Shown: positions 49,550 to 58,348 of the stretch, piece by piece
Layout: each line of letters begins with the position of its first letter
How positions within the stretch are numbered: position 1 is the first letter of the stretch
DNA from: Variovorax paradoxus
GTDB taxonomy: Bacteria > Pseudomonadota > Gammaproteobacteria > Burkholderiales > Burkholderiaceae_C
Direction: 5' to 3'
Assembly (NCBI RefSeq): GCF_009498455.1
Contig: NZ_CP045644.1
Span: forward strand, 4,281,001-4,345,000
DNA: 64,000 bases
Position numbers and translations under genes: made by a program
Notes under the pieces: model-generated
Seen by the model: only the letters and a program-made list of their open reading frames with translations
Told to the model about the DNA's origin: nothing
Database searches by the model: none

Positions 49550-49585
49550 CGCGCTGAACACACACACAGAAACCGGAGACTGACG

Positions 49586-50554
49586 ATGACGCCCTTGACC
49601 AAGAAACTTTCACACGTGGCCGCAGCCCTTGCGCTCGGCCTGGCCGGCTCGCTGGCCGTGGCTGCCTTCCCCGACCGCCCCGTGAAGCTGGTGGTGCCAT
49701 TCCCCGCCGGCGGCAGCACCGACCTGGTGGCGCGCGAGGTCGCGCTGGAACTGGGCCAAGCCCTCGGCCAGCCGGTCATCGTGGAGAACAAGCCCGGCGC
49801 CGGCAGCCTCATCGGCTCCGAGCTCGTGGCCAAGTCCACGCCCGACGGCCACACGCTGCTCATGGCGGGGCTGACCAACATCTTCCTGCCCTACGTGCAC
49901 AAGGGGCTCAACTGGAACCCGGTGGACGACTTCGTGCCCGTGGGCCTGGTGGCCGACCTGCCGAACGTCATCGCGGTCAACGCGAAGACGCCGTACCAGA
50001 AGCTGTCCGAGCTCATTGCCGCCGACAAGGCCAAGCCGGGCCAACTCGCCTTCGGCTCCGCGGGCCCGAGCACGCCGTCGCACCTGGTGTGCGAAATGAT
50101 CAACCACCAGGCCGGCATCAAGATGCAGCACGTGCCCTACAAGGGGAACGCCCCGGCGGTGAACGACCTGATCGCCGGCCACATCCCGGTGATGTGCAAC
50201 AACCTCGGCGGCACGCTGCCCTACATGAGCAGCGGGCAGATCCGCATCCTGGCGCAGACCGGCCGCACGCGCTCGCCCTCGGCGCCCGACGTGCCCACCT
50301 TCGCCGAGCTGGGCCTGCAGGGCTTCGACAGCGGCCTGTGGGTGGGCATCGTCGCGCCAAAGGGCACGCCCGATGCAGCAATGCGTCCGCTGCGCGCGGC
50401 ACTGGCCAAGGCCTTGCCTGCGGTGAAGGACAAGCTGGCCAAGCTGGGTGCGGCCACGCTCGATCCCTCGCTGCCCGCCTACGGCCAACGCATCGCCGCC
50501 GACCGCAAGCTGTGGGACCCCGTCCTCAAGCGCGTGGACCTGAAGGGCAACTGA
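49586..50554 (+). CDS. Bug-family (TctC) periplasmic solute-binding protein
   Basis: A 322-residue receptor. Signal peptide ends near GSLAVAA (~26). Signatures: [40 protein letters not shown] and [24 protein letters not shown] lies before the ATG. It sits between the acyl-CoA dehydrogenases and the CoA-transferase; its stop overlaps the next start (TGATG). The ligand is probably the carboxylate whose CoA ester the neighbours process. Confidence 0.93.
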   Translation: MTPLTKKLSHVAAALALGLAGSLAVAAFPDRPVKLVVPFPAGGSTDLVAREVALELGQALGQPVIVENKPGAGSLIGSELVAKSTPDGHTLLMAGLTNIFLPYVHKGLNWNPVDDFVPVGLVADLPNVIAVNAKTPYQKLSELIAADKAKPGQLAFGSAGPSTPSHLVCEMINHQAGIKMQHVPYKGNAPAVNDLIAGHIPVMCNNLGGTLPYMSSGQIRILAQTGRTRSPSAPDVPTFAELGLQGFDSGLWVGIVAPKGTPDAAMRPLRAALAKALPAVKDKLAKLGAATLDPSLPAYGQRIAADRKLWDPVLKRVDLKGN

Positions 50555-51771
50555 TGAACTTGCACGCTGACCACGCCCCCTTGCACGGGGTGCGCATTCT
50601 CGACATGGCAACCGTGCTCGCGGCGCCGTTCTCGGCCACGCTGTGCGGCGACATGGGCGCCGACGTCGTCAAGCTCGAGTTGCCGGGCGGCGGTGATCCG
50701 CTGCGCGGGCTCACGCCGGTGCACGAAGGCCATCCGCTGTTCTGGAAGACCGCGAACCGCGGCAAGAAGGGCATCTCGCTGGACGTGCGCAAGCCCGAAG
50801 GCCGGGCGCTGTTTTTGCAGCTCATCGCCGGCTTCGACGTGCTGGTGGAGAACTTCCGCACCGGCACGCTCGATGCGTGGGGCCTGGACATCGCCACGTT
50901 GCACGCGGCCAACCCGCGCCTCATCGTGCTGCGCCTCACGGGCTTCGGCCAGACCGGGCCGTATGCGCGACGTCCGGGCTTTGCGCGCATCTTCGAAGCG
51001 ATGAGCGGCTTCACGCACCTGACCGGTGAACCCGGCGGCCCGCCGCAGCACATGAACTACCCACTGGGCGACGTGGTGGCGGGCCTCTTCGGTGCCTTTG
51101 CCATCAGCACCGCACTGGCCGAGCGCAACGCGTTGCCGCGCGAACAGCAGCGGGGCGCCGAGATCGACCTGTCGGCCACGGAGGCGATGTCGCGCCTGCT
51201 CGATCCGCTGGCGGCGGAGCACCGCATCGGCGGCGTGGTGCGCGAGCGCACCGGCTCGCGCGCCACCTACACCGCGCCGTCCAACGTGTTCCGCGCGCTC
51301 GACGGCGTGTGGTTCACGCTGGTGGGCACGGGCGGGCCGATCTTTGCGCGCATCTGCCGCGCCATCGGTCGCGACGACCTGCTCAGCGACGTCCGCTTTG
51401 CCGACAACGCCGCGCGCATCCGCCACCTCGAGGCGCTCGACCGCATCATTGCCGACTGGTGCGCCAGCCTCCCGTTCGCGGAGCTGGTCGTGCGGCTGGA
51501 CCGCGAAGACGTGCCCTACAGCAAGGTGTATTCGATCGCCGACCTGCAGGCCGACCCGCACATGCAGGCACGCGGCGCCTTCATCGACGTGCCCGACGAA
51601 CAGTTCGGCACGGTGCCGGCACCGGCGGCGGTGCCGCGCTTCGTGGGACGCGAAGGCGTTCGGCCGGCCGGCACGGGGCCGCGCACCGGGCAGCACAACG
51701 CCCAGGTGTATGGCGAACTGGGCCTGGGCGAGGCGCAGCTCGCGGCGCTGCGTGACGCCCAGGTGATCTGA
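50554..51771 (+). CDS. Class III CoA-transferase (CaiB/Frc family)
   Basis: A 405-residue CoA-transferase: HGVRILDMATVLAAPFSATL, GADVVKLELPGGGDPLRG, the catalytic Asp~173 in PLGDVVAGLFG, and GFGQTGPYARRPGFARIFEA. Class III enzymes move CoA between carboxylates via aspartyl-CoA anhydride. It follows the Bug receptor with a TGATG overlap and completes the IclR-controlled operon: uptake, CoA activation, dehydrogenation. A hairpin with a short T run follows at 51794. Confidence 0.92.
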   Translation: MNLHADHAPLHGVRILDMATVLAAPFSATLCGDMGADVVKLELPGGGDPLRGLTPVHEGHPLFWKTANRGKKGISLDVRKPEGRALFLQLIAGFDVLVENFRTGTLDAWGLDIATLHAANPRLIVLRLTGFGQTGPYARRPGFARIFEAMSGFTHLTGEPGGPPQHMNYPLGDVVAGLFGAFAISTALAERNALPREQQRGAEIDLSATEAMSRLLDPLAAEHRIGGVVRERTGSRATYTAPSNVFRALDGVWFTLVGTGGPIFARICRAIGRDDLLSDVRFADNAARIRHLEALDRIIADWCASLPFAELVVRLDREDVPYSKVYSIADLQADPHMQARGAFIDVPDEQFGTVPAPAAVPRFVGREGVRPAGTGPRTGQHNAQVYGELGLGEAQLAALRDAQVI

Positions 51772-51793
51772 AGCGCGCCTGCGCTGTCGCCTT

Positions 51794-51825
51794 GCCTGTC
51801 GCCTGCCCTGGCAGGTAGGCGTTTT
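51794..51825 (+). terminator. Probable intrinsic terminator after the CoA-transferase
   Basis: CCTGC/GCAGG around CCTG, extended by GCCT (51794-51797) with AGGC (51817-51820) across small bulges, then GTTTTGT. It separates the catabolic operon from the Tad locus. Confidence 0.5.
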
Positions 51826-51993
51826 GTCATGCCCGCCCCCGCGCCGTCGCGGGGCGCCTGACTCCCCCAGAAAAGGGCGCTCCGCTCATGTGCGGACGCG
51901 GCCCGGTTCCTACAGTCATCCCCATGCCGAACGCTTCTTCCCACGCCGGGAAGGCCAGCGGTTTCGGCCGGTCACCACCACCGGGGAAGTCGC

Positions 51994-52140
51994 ATGGAAC
52001 CGCTCGAAGTTCTGCCGAGAACCGCCCTGAGCCTGCTGCGCGAAGACGCCGGCATGTCGTTCATGGAGTTCGCGCTGATCGGTGCGCTGGTGATGGTCGT
52101 GGCCCTTTTGCTGGTGCTCGCCTTGCGGCGCAGCGCCTGA
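51994..52140 (+). CDS. Small Flp-like class IVb prepilin (48 aa)
   Basis: A 48-residue product beginning MEPLEVLPRTALSLLREDAG and continuing MSFMEFALIGALVMVVAL. It has the Flp layout: short charged leader, Gly20 as the cleavage site, Glu25 at position +5 of the mature chain, then one ~20-residue hydrophobic helix and an RRSA end. Position +6 is Phe rather than the Tyr of classic Flp (EY), and almost nothing follows the helix, so it is a divergent pilin or minor pseudopilin. GGGGAAG precedes the ATG at 51994. It is the first gene of the Tad locus, 16 bases before the peptidase gene. Confidence 0.75.
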   Translation: MEPLEVLPRTALSLLREDAGMSFMEFALIGALVMVVALLLVLALRRSA

Positions 52141-52156
52141 ACACGGGGAGCCCGCC

Positions 52157-52741
52157 ATGCAGGAATTCAACGCTCTCCTGGAACTGCTCGCGATGCTGGC
52201 GACCGACGTGCGCATGCTCGTGCTTCTCGCGCTGCTCGCCACGGCCGCCTTCAACGACTGGCGCTTCTATCGCATTCCCAACTGGCTGACCTTCGGCGGC
52301 GCGTTCTTCGCGATCGTCTACGGAACCATGGCGGCACGCACGCCGTCGTCGGGCGCACTGAGTGCGTTCGGTGGCCTGGCTGTCGGCTTCGCCGCGATGC
52401 TGCCCTTCTATGCGCTCGGAATCATGGGCGCGGGCGACGTCAAGCTGATGGCGATGACCGGGGCTTTCCTCGGGCCCCAGCAGACGCTGACGGCGTTGCT
52501 CTTCACCTTCATTGCGGGCGGCGTTGCGGCGCTGGCCTTCGCGATCCATCGCCGCCGCCTGGTCCACATGCTCGGCAACGTCAAGGCCGCGGCACAGGGC
52601 ATGTTCATTTCCAGCATCGTGGGCGTGCGGCCCGACGGGCGCCTGCAGGCGGGCCAGTCCGTGGGCAAGTTGCCCTACGGCCTGTGCATTGCGGCGGGCA
52701 CGGTGGTCCAAGTGCTGGCGCACCAGCTGGGCTTTGTCTAG
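52157..52741 (+). CDS. cpaA: Prepilin peptidase CpaA/TadV
   Basis: A 194-residue A24-family aspartic peptidase of the inner membrane. Catalytic Asp candidates are D34 (AAFNDWRFYRIPN) and D94 in the GxGD motif (GIMGAGDVK). About six hydrophobic helices; the N-terminal methylase domain of PilD is absent, as usual for CpaA. It cuts the Flp pilins and TadE/F pseudopilins at the Gly before the hydrophobic helix. The C-terminal ~50 residues (GVRPDGRLQAGQSVGKLPYG) are typical. Confidence 0.92.
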   Translation: MQEFNALLELLAMLATDVRMLVLLALLATAAFNDWRFYRIPNWLTFGGAFFAIVYGTMAARTPSSGALSAFGGLAVGFAAMLPFYALGIMGAGDVKLMAMTGAFLGPQQTLTALLFTFIAGGVAALAFAIHRRRLVHMLGNVKAAAQGMFISSIVGVRPDGRLQAGQSVGKLPYGLCIAAGTVVQVLAHQLGFV

Positions 52742-52774
52742 CTTCTACATGTTTCACCTTTGGCGGAGGTTCGT

Positions 52775-53617
52775 ATGAAGAACATCAAGGCGATCGGGCT
52801 GATCTTTCTGGCCCTGCTGTTCGGGCTGGCGGCCGCGGTCTACGCGACCGGCTGGGTCTCGCGGCAAAGCGGCATCGCGTCCAACAAGGTCGTGGTGGCC
52901 GCGGTCGACATCGACCTGGGCAGCCGCGTCAACGCGCAGATGCTGTCCACGGTCGATTGGCCCAGCGGCTCGATACCGAACGGCGCTTTCAGCGACATCA
53001 AGGCGCTGAACGACCGCGTGGTGAAGGTCGGCGTGTTGCGCGGCGAAGCGCTCATGGAGGGCAAGCTGGCGCCGGTGGGCACGCAGGGCGGGCTGTCGGC
53101 GGTGATCGCCAGCGGCAAACGGGCCATGACGGTGCGCGTCAACGACGTCGTCGGCGTGGCCGGCTTCGCGCTGCCGGGCAACTATGTCGACGTGATGGTC
53201 AACGCCCAGCAGGACAAGGGGCGCGGCGAAGACGCGCTGCAGATCAGCAAGACCGTGCTCGAGAAGGTGCTGGTGCTGGCGGTGGCCCAGGAGGCCAACC
53301 GCGACGACACCAAGCCGAAGGTCGTGAGCGCGGTGACGCTGGAGCTCTCGCTCGAAGACTCCGAGAAGCTCGACCTGGCACGCAGCGTGGGCACCCTGTC
53401 GCTGGTGCTGCGCAACCAGATGGACAAGACCACCGTCGCCACCCTGGGCATCACCAAGGGGCAACTGTTCGGCGAGAAGAAGGACCTGGTGCCGGTCGTC
53501 GCTACCGCAGCTGCACCGGCCCGTCCGCGTGCACGGCAGGCAGGCCCCGCCACGCCGCGAGCCTCCGAGTGCGTGGAAGTGATCCAGCACGCCAGTCGCT
53601 CGCTCACCTGTTTCTGA
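52775..53617 (+). CDS. cpaB: Tad pilus assembly protein CpaB/RcpC
   Basis: A 280-residue periplasmic protein anchored by an N-terminal helix (AIGLIFLALLFGLAAAVYAT). A SAF domain (~45-115: VVVAAVDIDLGSRVNAQMLS, LRGEALMEGKLAP) and an RcpC-type domain (RAMTVRVNDVVGVAGFALPG, NYVDVMVNA, KTVLEKVLVLAVAQEAN) follow. It stabilises the secretin and may bind peptidoglycan. GGAGG sits 6 bases before the ATG at 52775. The C-terminal ~40 residues are Ala/Pro/Arg-rich. Confidence 0.92.
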   Translation: MKNIKAIGLIFLALLFGLAAAVYATGWVSRQSGIASNKVVVAAVDIDLGSRVNAQMLSTVDWPSGSIPNGAFSDIKALNDRVVKVGVLRGEALMEGKLAPVGTQGGLSAVIASGKRAMTVRVNDVVGVAGFALPGNYVDVMVNAQQDKGRGEDALQISKTVLEKVLVLAVAQEANRDDTKPKVVSAVTLELSLEDSEKLDLARSVGTLSLVLRNQMDKTTVATLGITKGQLFGEKKDLVPVVATAAAPARPRARQAGPATPRASECVEVIQHASRSLTCF

Positions 53618-53640
53618 TCGATCGCCAGGAGGAACACCAA

Positions 53641-55164
53641 GTGCGCCCACTCACAACAACCATCGCCCGTCTGCTGGCGACCTTCGCGACAGTGGCGACA
53701 CCCGCCATGGCTGCGGACGTCGTGGCAACCGCCCCGGTCACGGCCGCCGCCATGCCTGCGCCCGCTGCACTTGCTGCTGCGGCAGCGCCCGCAGCCCCGG
53801 CCAGCCGGCGCTGCACCGCCATCATTCCGGATTCCGAGCCGACCTATGCCGTGCTCGGCAAGTCGGTGGTCATTCCGCTGAAGGCGCGTGTCGTGCGCAT
53901 CGTGGTCAGCGGCCAGCCTCAGAACCAGGCGGCCGCGCCGGTGGCGGCACCGCAGGGCGCGGCGGCCATGGCGGCGCCCCCGGCGCAACGGACCGACGGC
54001 GTCGGCGACATCGAGGTCACGCTGCTGAGCCCGACCGACCTGTTCTTCCGCGGTCGCCAGGCCGGCTCGATGAACGTCGTGCTGCAAAGTGCCGACGGCA
54101 CCTGCTACATCAAGGACGTGATCGTCACCATCGATCCCGGGGCACTGCAGGCCAAGTTGGCCGAGCTGATGCCCGAAGAGCGCCGCATCCGCGTGCGCAG
54201 CGCCGAGCGCTCCATCGTGCTCACCGGCGAGATCAGCGACGCGCTGAAGCTCGACGACGTGATGAGCCTGGCCTCGGCCTACGGCGCTGAAGGCAAGAAG
54301 GTGGTGAACCTGCTGCGTGTCGGGGCCCCTCAGCAGGTGATGCTCGAGGTGAAGATCGCCGAGGTCAGCAAGACCCTGCTCGACCGGCTGGGTGCGCGCG
54401 TGGGCATCTCGCGCATGAGCGGCGGCGGCCTGCATAACTACTCGCTGATCTCCAACTTCCTGAGCACGGGCGGCGGCTTGGTCGAGGCCCTGCGCATCGG
54501 CCGCGGCGTGGTGACCATCGACGGCCAGAAGGACGACGGCCTGGTGCGCATCCTGGCCGAACCCAACATCATGGCCATCAGCGGCCAGCAGGCCAGCTTC
54601 CTGTCGGGCGGCAAGATCTTCATTCCGGTGGCGCAGAACGGTGGAGGTACGACCGGGAGCACCATCACGCTGGAAGAGAAGGAATTCGGCATCGGCGTGA
54701 AGTTCATGCCGACGGTGCTCAACGGCGACCGCATCAACCTGAAGATGGTGTCGGAGGTGTCGGACCTGTCGCAGACCGGCTCGCCCTTCACCACAGTCGG
54801 GGGCGTGACGTCCGTCGTGCCTTCGCTCACGGTGCGGCGCGCCGACACCACGGTGCAGCTCAACGACGGACAAAGCTTCGTCATTGCCGGGCTCATCAAG
54901 AGCAACGCGACGGAGGCCATCAAGCGCTATCCGGGCCTGGGCGAAGTGCCGGTGATGGGCGCGCTGTTTCGCAGCACCGAGTTCCAGAACGAACAGACCG
55001 AGCTGATGTTCGTCATCACGCCGCGCCTGGTGCGACCGCTGGCCGAGTCGCCGCGCGTGCCGACTGACAACCACGTCCTGCCCAGCCGCGCCGAGGTCTA
55101 CCTCAACGGGGCCCTCGAAAGCAGCACCCCGGCACCGGCCGCCCCGGCCAGCGAAACCCCGTGA
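53641..55164 (+). CDS. cpaC: Tad outer-membrane secretin CpaC/RcpA
   Basis: A 507-residue secretin. GTG start with AGGAGG 8 bases upstream. A signal peptide (~1-25) and an Ala-rich linker are followed by the BON/N1-like region (~150-230: CYIKDVIVTIDPGALQAKLA, RRIRVRSAERSIVLTGEISD). The secretin core (~250-470) shows QQVMLEVKIAEVSKTLLDRL, VRILAEPNIMAISGQQASFL and DGQSFVIAGLIKSNATEAIK. It forms the pore through which the Flp pilus passes. The C-terminal tail is Pro/Ala-rich. Confidence 0.93.
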   Translation: MRPLTTTIARLLATFATVATPAMAADVVATAPVTAAAMPAPAALAAAAAPAAPASRRCTAIIPDSEPTYAVLGKSVVIPLKARVVRIVVSGQPQNQAAAPVAAPQGAAAMAAPPAQRTDGVGDIEVTLLSPTDLFFRGRQAGSMNVVLQSADGTCYIKDVIVTIDPGALQAKLAELMPEERRIRVRSAERSIVLTGEISDALKLDDVMSLASAYGAEGKKVVNLLRVGAPQQVMLEVKIAEVSKTLLDRLGARVGISRMSGGGLHNYSLISNFLSTGGGLVEALRIGRGVVTIDGQKDDGLVRILAEPNIMAISGQQASFLSGGKIFIPVAQNGGGTTGSTITLEEKEFGIGVKFMPTVLNGDRINLKMVSEVSDLSQTGSPFTTVGGVTSVVPSLTVRRADTTVQLNDGQSFVIAGLIKSNATEAIKRYPGLGEVPVMGALFRSTEFQNEQTELMFVITPRLVRPLAESPRVPTDNHVLPSRAEVYLNGALESSTPAPAAPASETP

Positions 55165-55175
55165 GGAGCCCTGCC

Positions 55176-55469
55176 ATGTTCATTCGATCGACACCCCTCG
55201 TGCTCGCATGCCTCCTGGCTGCAGGCTGCTCGAGCGTCACTCCCCACTACGACGCGCGCTTCGGCGAAGCCGTGCGCGACGCCAGAAAGAAGATGACGCT
55301 GAACCCGAACGCCGGCAAGAACGGCGATCCGGTCACAGGCATGGACGGCCGCGCGTCGCGCGAGGCGATGGTGCAGTACCAGGAGTCCTACAAGACGCCG
55401 CCGCCGGTGACCAACGTCATCAACATCGGCGGACAGATCGGTGGCCAGGGCACCGGCTCGGGGAAATGA
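55176..55469 (+). CDS. Small Tad-locus lipoprotein
   Basis: A 97-residue lipoprotein: MFIRSTPLVLACLLAAGC gives lipobox LAAGC with Cys18. The mature chain is short and polar (RFGEAVRDARKKMTLNPNAG, GMDGRASREAMVQYQESYKT) and ends Gly-rich. Its place after the secretin is where CpaD or a pilotin lies in other Tad loci, and it probably serves as secretin pilotin or CpaD substitute. GAGGAG precedes the ATG at 55176. Confidence 0.8.
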   Translation: MFIRSTPLVLACLLAAGCSSVTPHYDARFGEAVRDARKKMTLNPNAGKNGDPVTGMDGRASREAMVQYQESYKTPPPVTNVINIGGQIGGQGTGSGK

Positions 55470-55603
55470 GAGACCGCGATATTGCGGACCCGCTCCGCAG
55501 CAACTTTCACATGAAAAGGAGAACGCCACGACACGCATGACATTCGACTTCCTTGTTATTTCAATCTGATTTTCTGTAGTCCACACCTTGAAAGGAAAGA
55601 GCC

Positions 55604-55819
55604 ATGAACAAGTTTTTCCAGACCATCGGTCAATCCGCGAGCGGTTTGCTGCGCGACGAAGAAGGCGCACAAGTCGTCGAGTACGCACTGATCATCGCGG
55701 TCGTTTCGATCGCACTGGTTGTCGCACTGAAGGCCCTCACGTCCTCTGGTGGCAGCTTCTCGACCTTCATCGATCGCGTCAAGCTGTGCTTGACCTCGAC
55801 GTCGGGCGGCTGCGTCTGA
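55604..55819 (+). CDS. flp: Flp-type major pilin
   Basis: A 71-residue class IVb prepilin. Leader MNKFFQTIGQSASGLLRDEEG, cleavage after Gly21, mature start AQVVEYALIIAVVSIALVVA with Glu at +5 and Tyr at +6. The mature tail holds two Cys (KLCLTSTSGGCV) able to form the small C-terminal disulfide loop. AAAGGAAAGAG precedes the ATG. A ~135-base leader and downstream hairpin set it apart for high expression. First of two adjacent classic flp genes. Confidence 0.93.
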   Translation: MNKFFQTIGQSASGLLRDEEGAQVVEYALIIAVVSIALVVALKALTSSGGSFSTFIDRVKLCLTSTSGGCV

Positions 55820-55833
55820 AGTGTGTTGGGAGG

Positions 55834-55876
55834 GCGGAAGAAGGTGGGCTTTACCTCGAGGTTCGCTTTCTTCCGC
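55834..55876 (+). promoter_or_regulatory. Stem-loop between the two flp genes
   Basis: GCGGAAGAA (55834-55842) pairs perfectly with TTCTTCCGC (55868-55876) around a 25-base loop. There is no T run after it, so it more likely protects the upstream pilin mRNA or partly stops transcription than forms a full terminator. Confidence 0.5.
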
Positions 55877-55929
55877 AATTCCCGATGCCTTTGCGTGACT
55901 TCCCACCACAACGACACGGGGTCATCACC

Positions 55930-56106
55930 ATGTTCAAGACCTTGCTGACCGACGAGGACGGTGCCCAGGTGGTCGAGTACGCCTTGATCATCGCCGTCAT
56001 TTCCATCGTGCTGGTGATCGCGCTGCAATCAGCGTCGATCGCAGCGAGCATCGACTCCGCGATCACCCGCGTGACTGATTGCCTGGCCGGGAACGGTTGC
56101 GCATAG
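55930..56106 (+). CDS. flp: Second Flp-type pilin
   Basis: A 58-residue prepilin with a very short leader (MFKTLLTDEDG, cleavage after Gly11). The mature AQVVEYALIIAVISIVLVIA keeps Glu +5 and Tyr +6, and the C-terminal tail has two Cys (TDCLAGNGCA). It closely resembles the pilin at 55604 in the helix but differs in the leader and tail, so the two are paralogs. ATG at 55930 is the only start giving a sensible leader. Confidence 0.92.
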   Translation: MFKTLLTDEDGAQVVEYALIIAVISIVLVIALQSASIAASIDSAITRVTDCLAGNGCA

Positions 56107-56150
56107 CGCGCCCGGCATCTTCTTTTTATCGTCCAGACCGAGGACCGATC

Positions 56151-57431
56151 ATGAAAGCCCGCAGCTCCCCTCGCCGCCAGCGCGGCGCGATGATCATCAC
56201 GGTTGCGCTGTTCCTTATGTTCCTGCTCGGCTTCATGGGCATCGCGCTCGACTTCGGTCACCTCTTCGTCGCCCGCACCGAGCTGCAGACGGCGGTGGAC
56301 AGCTGTGCGCTGGCCGCTGCGACTGAACTCAACGGGGAGAGCACGGCCATCAGCCGGGCGCGCAGTGCGGGCCAGACCGCCGGCAACGCCAACAACGTGA
56401 ACCTGCAGTCGGCCACCTGGAGCGGACAAGGCAAGCTCATCGCAGCCGATATCACGTTCCGCGATGCGTCCTACGCGGTCACCACAGCGTCCGCCAACGC
56501 ACGCTATGCGCAGTGCACCCACACCCAGCCCAACATCGAGATCTGGCTCATGAAGGCCATGGGCGCGTTCTCCGGCGACTATGCCGGCAATCCGTCCACG
56601 CAGAGCGTCGCGGCCAACGCCGTGGCAACCCGCGGCAGCGCCCAGACCACCTGCCCGATCCCCGTCCTGGTCAAGCCCAAGTCCGGCGGCACCGCACCCG
56701 ACTACGGCTTCGTCCGGGGCGAGTGGGTGACGCTGCTCCTGGCCCAGAACGCCGCGACCGGCGGCCAGATCGGCTGGGCCAACCTCAACGGCACCAACAG
56801 CGCCAGCGAAACCAGAGATGAATTGAGCGGCAACGAATGTGAGACCCGGGTTGGCGACCCGATCGGCACCCCCGGTGTGCAGACCGTGATTGCAGAGGTG
56901 TGGAATCAGCGCTTCGGCATCTACAAGAACAGTGACAGTCCGAGCGCGGGGCGTCCGGACTACACGGGCTACGCCTACACCACGACCAACTGGCCCGCGC
57001 GTTCAGACGGCACGCCACCCAATGCCTACGACGGCAGCCCGCCCCTCGGTGCGCCAGCCAGCGCGCAGAACTTCGTGACCAAGCGCGCGGCCTTCGCGTC
57101 GTGCGACGACACCGGCACCAGCCTGAGCGGCTGCGAAACGCGCACGGGCCTGACGCTCAACAGCTTCCAGAAGCTCGCTGCGCCCGGCAACGCGACGGGG
57201 GGGCACAAGCAGTACGGCCTGGACCGGCGCATCGTCACGGCGCCCGTGGTCGATGGGTCGTCCTATGTGATCGACTACCTCTGCTTCCTGATGCTCCAGC
57301 CGCTGCAGATTCCCATGGCCGACACGCAGCTCGAATACCTGGGCAACGCCGGCGCGGTCGGAAGTCCCTGCACCACCAGCGGACTTCCCGGCGGTTCGGC
57401 GGGCCCGTTGGTTCCGGTCCTTGTGAGGTGA
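56151..57431 (+). CDS. tadG: TadG-like pilus assembly protein
   Basis: A 426-residue protein with the TadG N-terminal signature RRQRGAMIITVALFLMFLLG followed by FMGIALDFGHLFVARTELQT. A large periplasmic region follows, with paired Cys and many Gly/Thr/Asn residues but no obvious von Willebrand A domain. Family members are membrane-tethered minor components that affect pilus placement. GAGGA lies upstream of the ATG at 56151. Shorter than some TadG proteins (~500-600). Confidence 0.85.
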   Translation: MKARSSPRRQRGAMIITVALFLMFLLGFMGIALDFGHLFVARTELQTAVDSCALAAATELNGESTAISRARSAGQTAGNANNVNLQSATWSGQGKLIAADITFRDASYAVTTASANARYAQCTHTQPNIEIWLMKAMGAFSGDYAGNPSTQSVAANAVATRGSAQTTCPIPVLVKPKSGGTAPDYGFVRGEWVTLLLAQNAATGGQIGWANLNGTNSASETRDELSGNECETRVGDPIGTPGVQTVIAEVWNQRFGIYKNSDSPSAGRPDYTGYAYTTTNWPARSDGTPPNAYDGSPPLGAPASAQNFVTKRAAFASCDDTGTSLSGCETRTGLTLNSFQKLAAPGNATGGHKQYGLDRRIVTAPVVDGSSYVIDYLCFLMLQPLQIPMADTQLEYLGNAGAVGSPCTTSGLPGGSAGPLVPVLVR

Positions 57432-57436
57432 GCACC

Positions 57437-57904
57437 ATGACGACGAAGACAACCTCTTTCCGCCGGCAACGCGGCGCCGCGCTGATCGAGTTGGCGCTGA
57501 TCACGCCGCTGCTGCTGCTGCTCACCTTCATCACCACCGAGTTCGGGCGCGCCATGTACGAATACAACACGGTCACCAAGTCGGCCCGTGACGCGGTGCG
57601 CTATCTCTCGGTGCAGACGCCCAACACGAACGTCGACCAGGCGCGCAACCTGGTCGTGTTCGGCAACACCGCCGGCAGCGGCGCGCCATTGGCGCGCGGC
57701 CTGAGCCTGGCCAACGTGCCGTCCGGCAGCTGCTGCACCTGGCAATCGGCGGGGGCGGACCCGATCATCAACACGGTCACGGTGCGCATCACCGGCTACA
57801 CCTTCCACTCGCTGTTTCCGTCGGTGTTCGGAGTGAATTTCGCCGACGCCAACGGCAACATCGTCTTCAGCGACATCGCCGCCACCATGAGGGCACCATC
57901 ATGA
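57437..57904 (+). CDS. tadE: TadE-family pseudopilin
   Basis: A 155-residue pseudopilin. RRQRGAALIELALITPLLLL has the prepilin-like cleavage Gly and Glu at +5, then EFGRAMYEYNTVTKSARDAV. The periplasmic part contains an adjacent Cys pair (GSCCTWQ). It is processed by CpaA in known Tad systems. Its stop overlaps the next gene by four bases (ATGA). Confidence 0.88.
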   Translation: MTTKTTSFRRQRGAALIELALITPLLLLLTFITTEFGRAMYEYNTVTKSARDAVRYLSVQTPNTNVDQARNLVVFGNTAGSGAPLARGLSLANVPSGSCCTWQSAGADPIINTVTVRITGYTFHSLFPSVFGVNFADANGNIVFSDIAATMRAPS

Positions 57905-58329
57905 GACACCACGCCAAGGGCGCGACCACCCTCGAGTTCGCGCTGGGTCTGCTGATCTTCCTGATGCTGGTGCTGGGCATCGTGGACTTCGCCCGCATGC
58001 TGTTCACCTGGAACGCGGCCAACGAGGCGACGCGCGCCGGCGCGCGCTATGCCGTGGTGTGCGACGACACCACGCAGCAGGCCCTCGTGCTCGCCCGGAT
58101 GAAAGCGTTGCTGCCGCAGGTGCAAACAGTGGACGTGGCCTGGATTCCTTCGGGCTGCACGGCGAGCACCTGCCAGGGTGTCACGGTGAGCATCACCGGC
58201 CTGAACTACCAATGGATCTCCCCGATCGTGGGGGCCGTTGCGCCGCTCATCCCGATGCCGGGTTTCTCCACCTTCCTGCCCCGCGAGGTCATGCGGCAAG
58301 ACCCGCACAGCGCGGCCATCTGTTCCTGA
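57901..58329 (+). CDS. TadE/TadF-like pseudopilin
   Basis: A 142-residue protein: MRHHAKGATTLEFALGLLIF (Gly cleavage site, Glu +5) and VDFARMLFTWNAANEATRAG. Three Cys at CTASTC and the C-terminal AAICS suggest disulfides. Coupled to tadE by an ATGA overlap. TadE and TadF are usually encoded side by side, so it may serve as TadF. Confidence 0.85.
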   Translation: MRHHAKGATTLEFALGLLIFLMLVLGIVDFARMLFTWNAANEATRAGARYAVVCDDTTQQALVLARMKALLPQVQTVDVAWIPSGCTASTCQGVTVSITGLNYQWISPIVGAVAPLIPMPGFSTFLPREVMRQDPHSAAICS

Positions 58330-58348
58330 CAGCACACCGGACACGACC

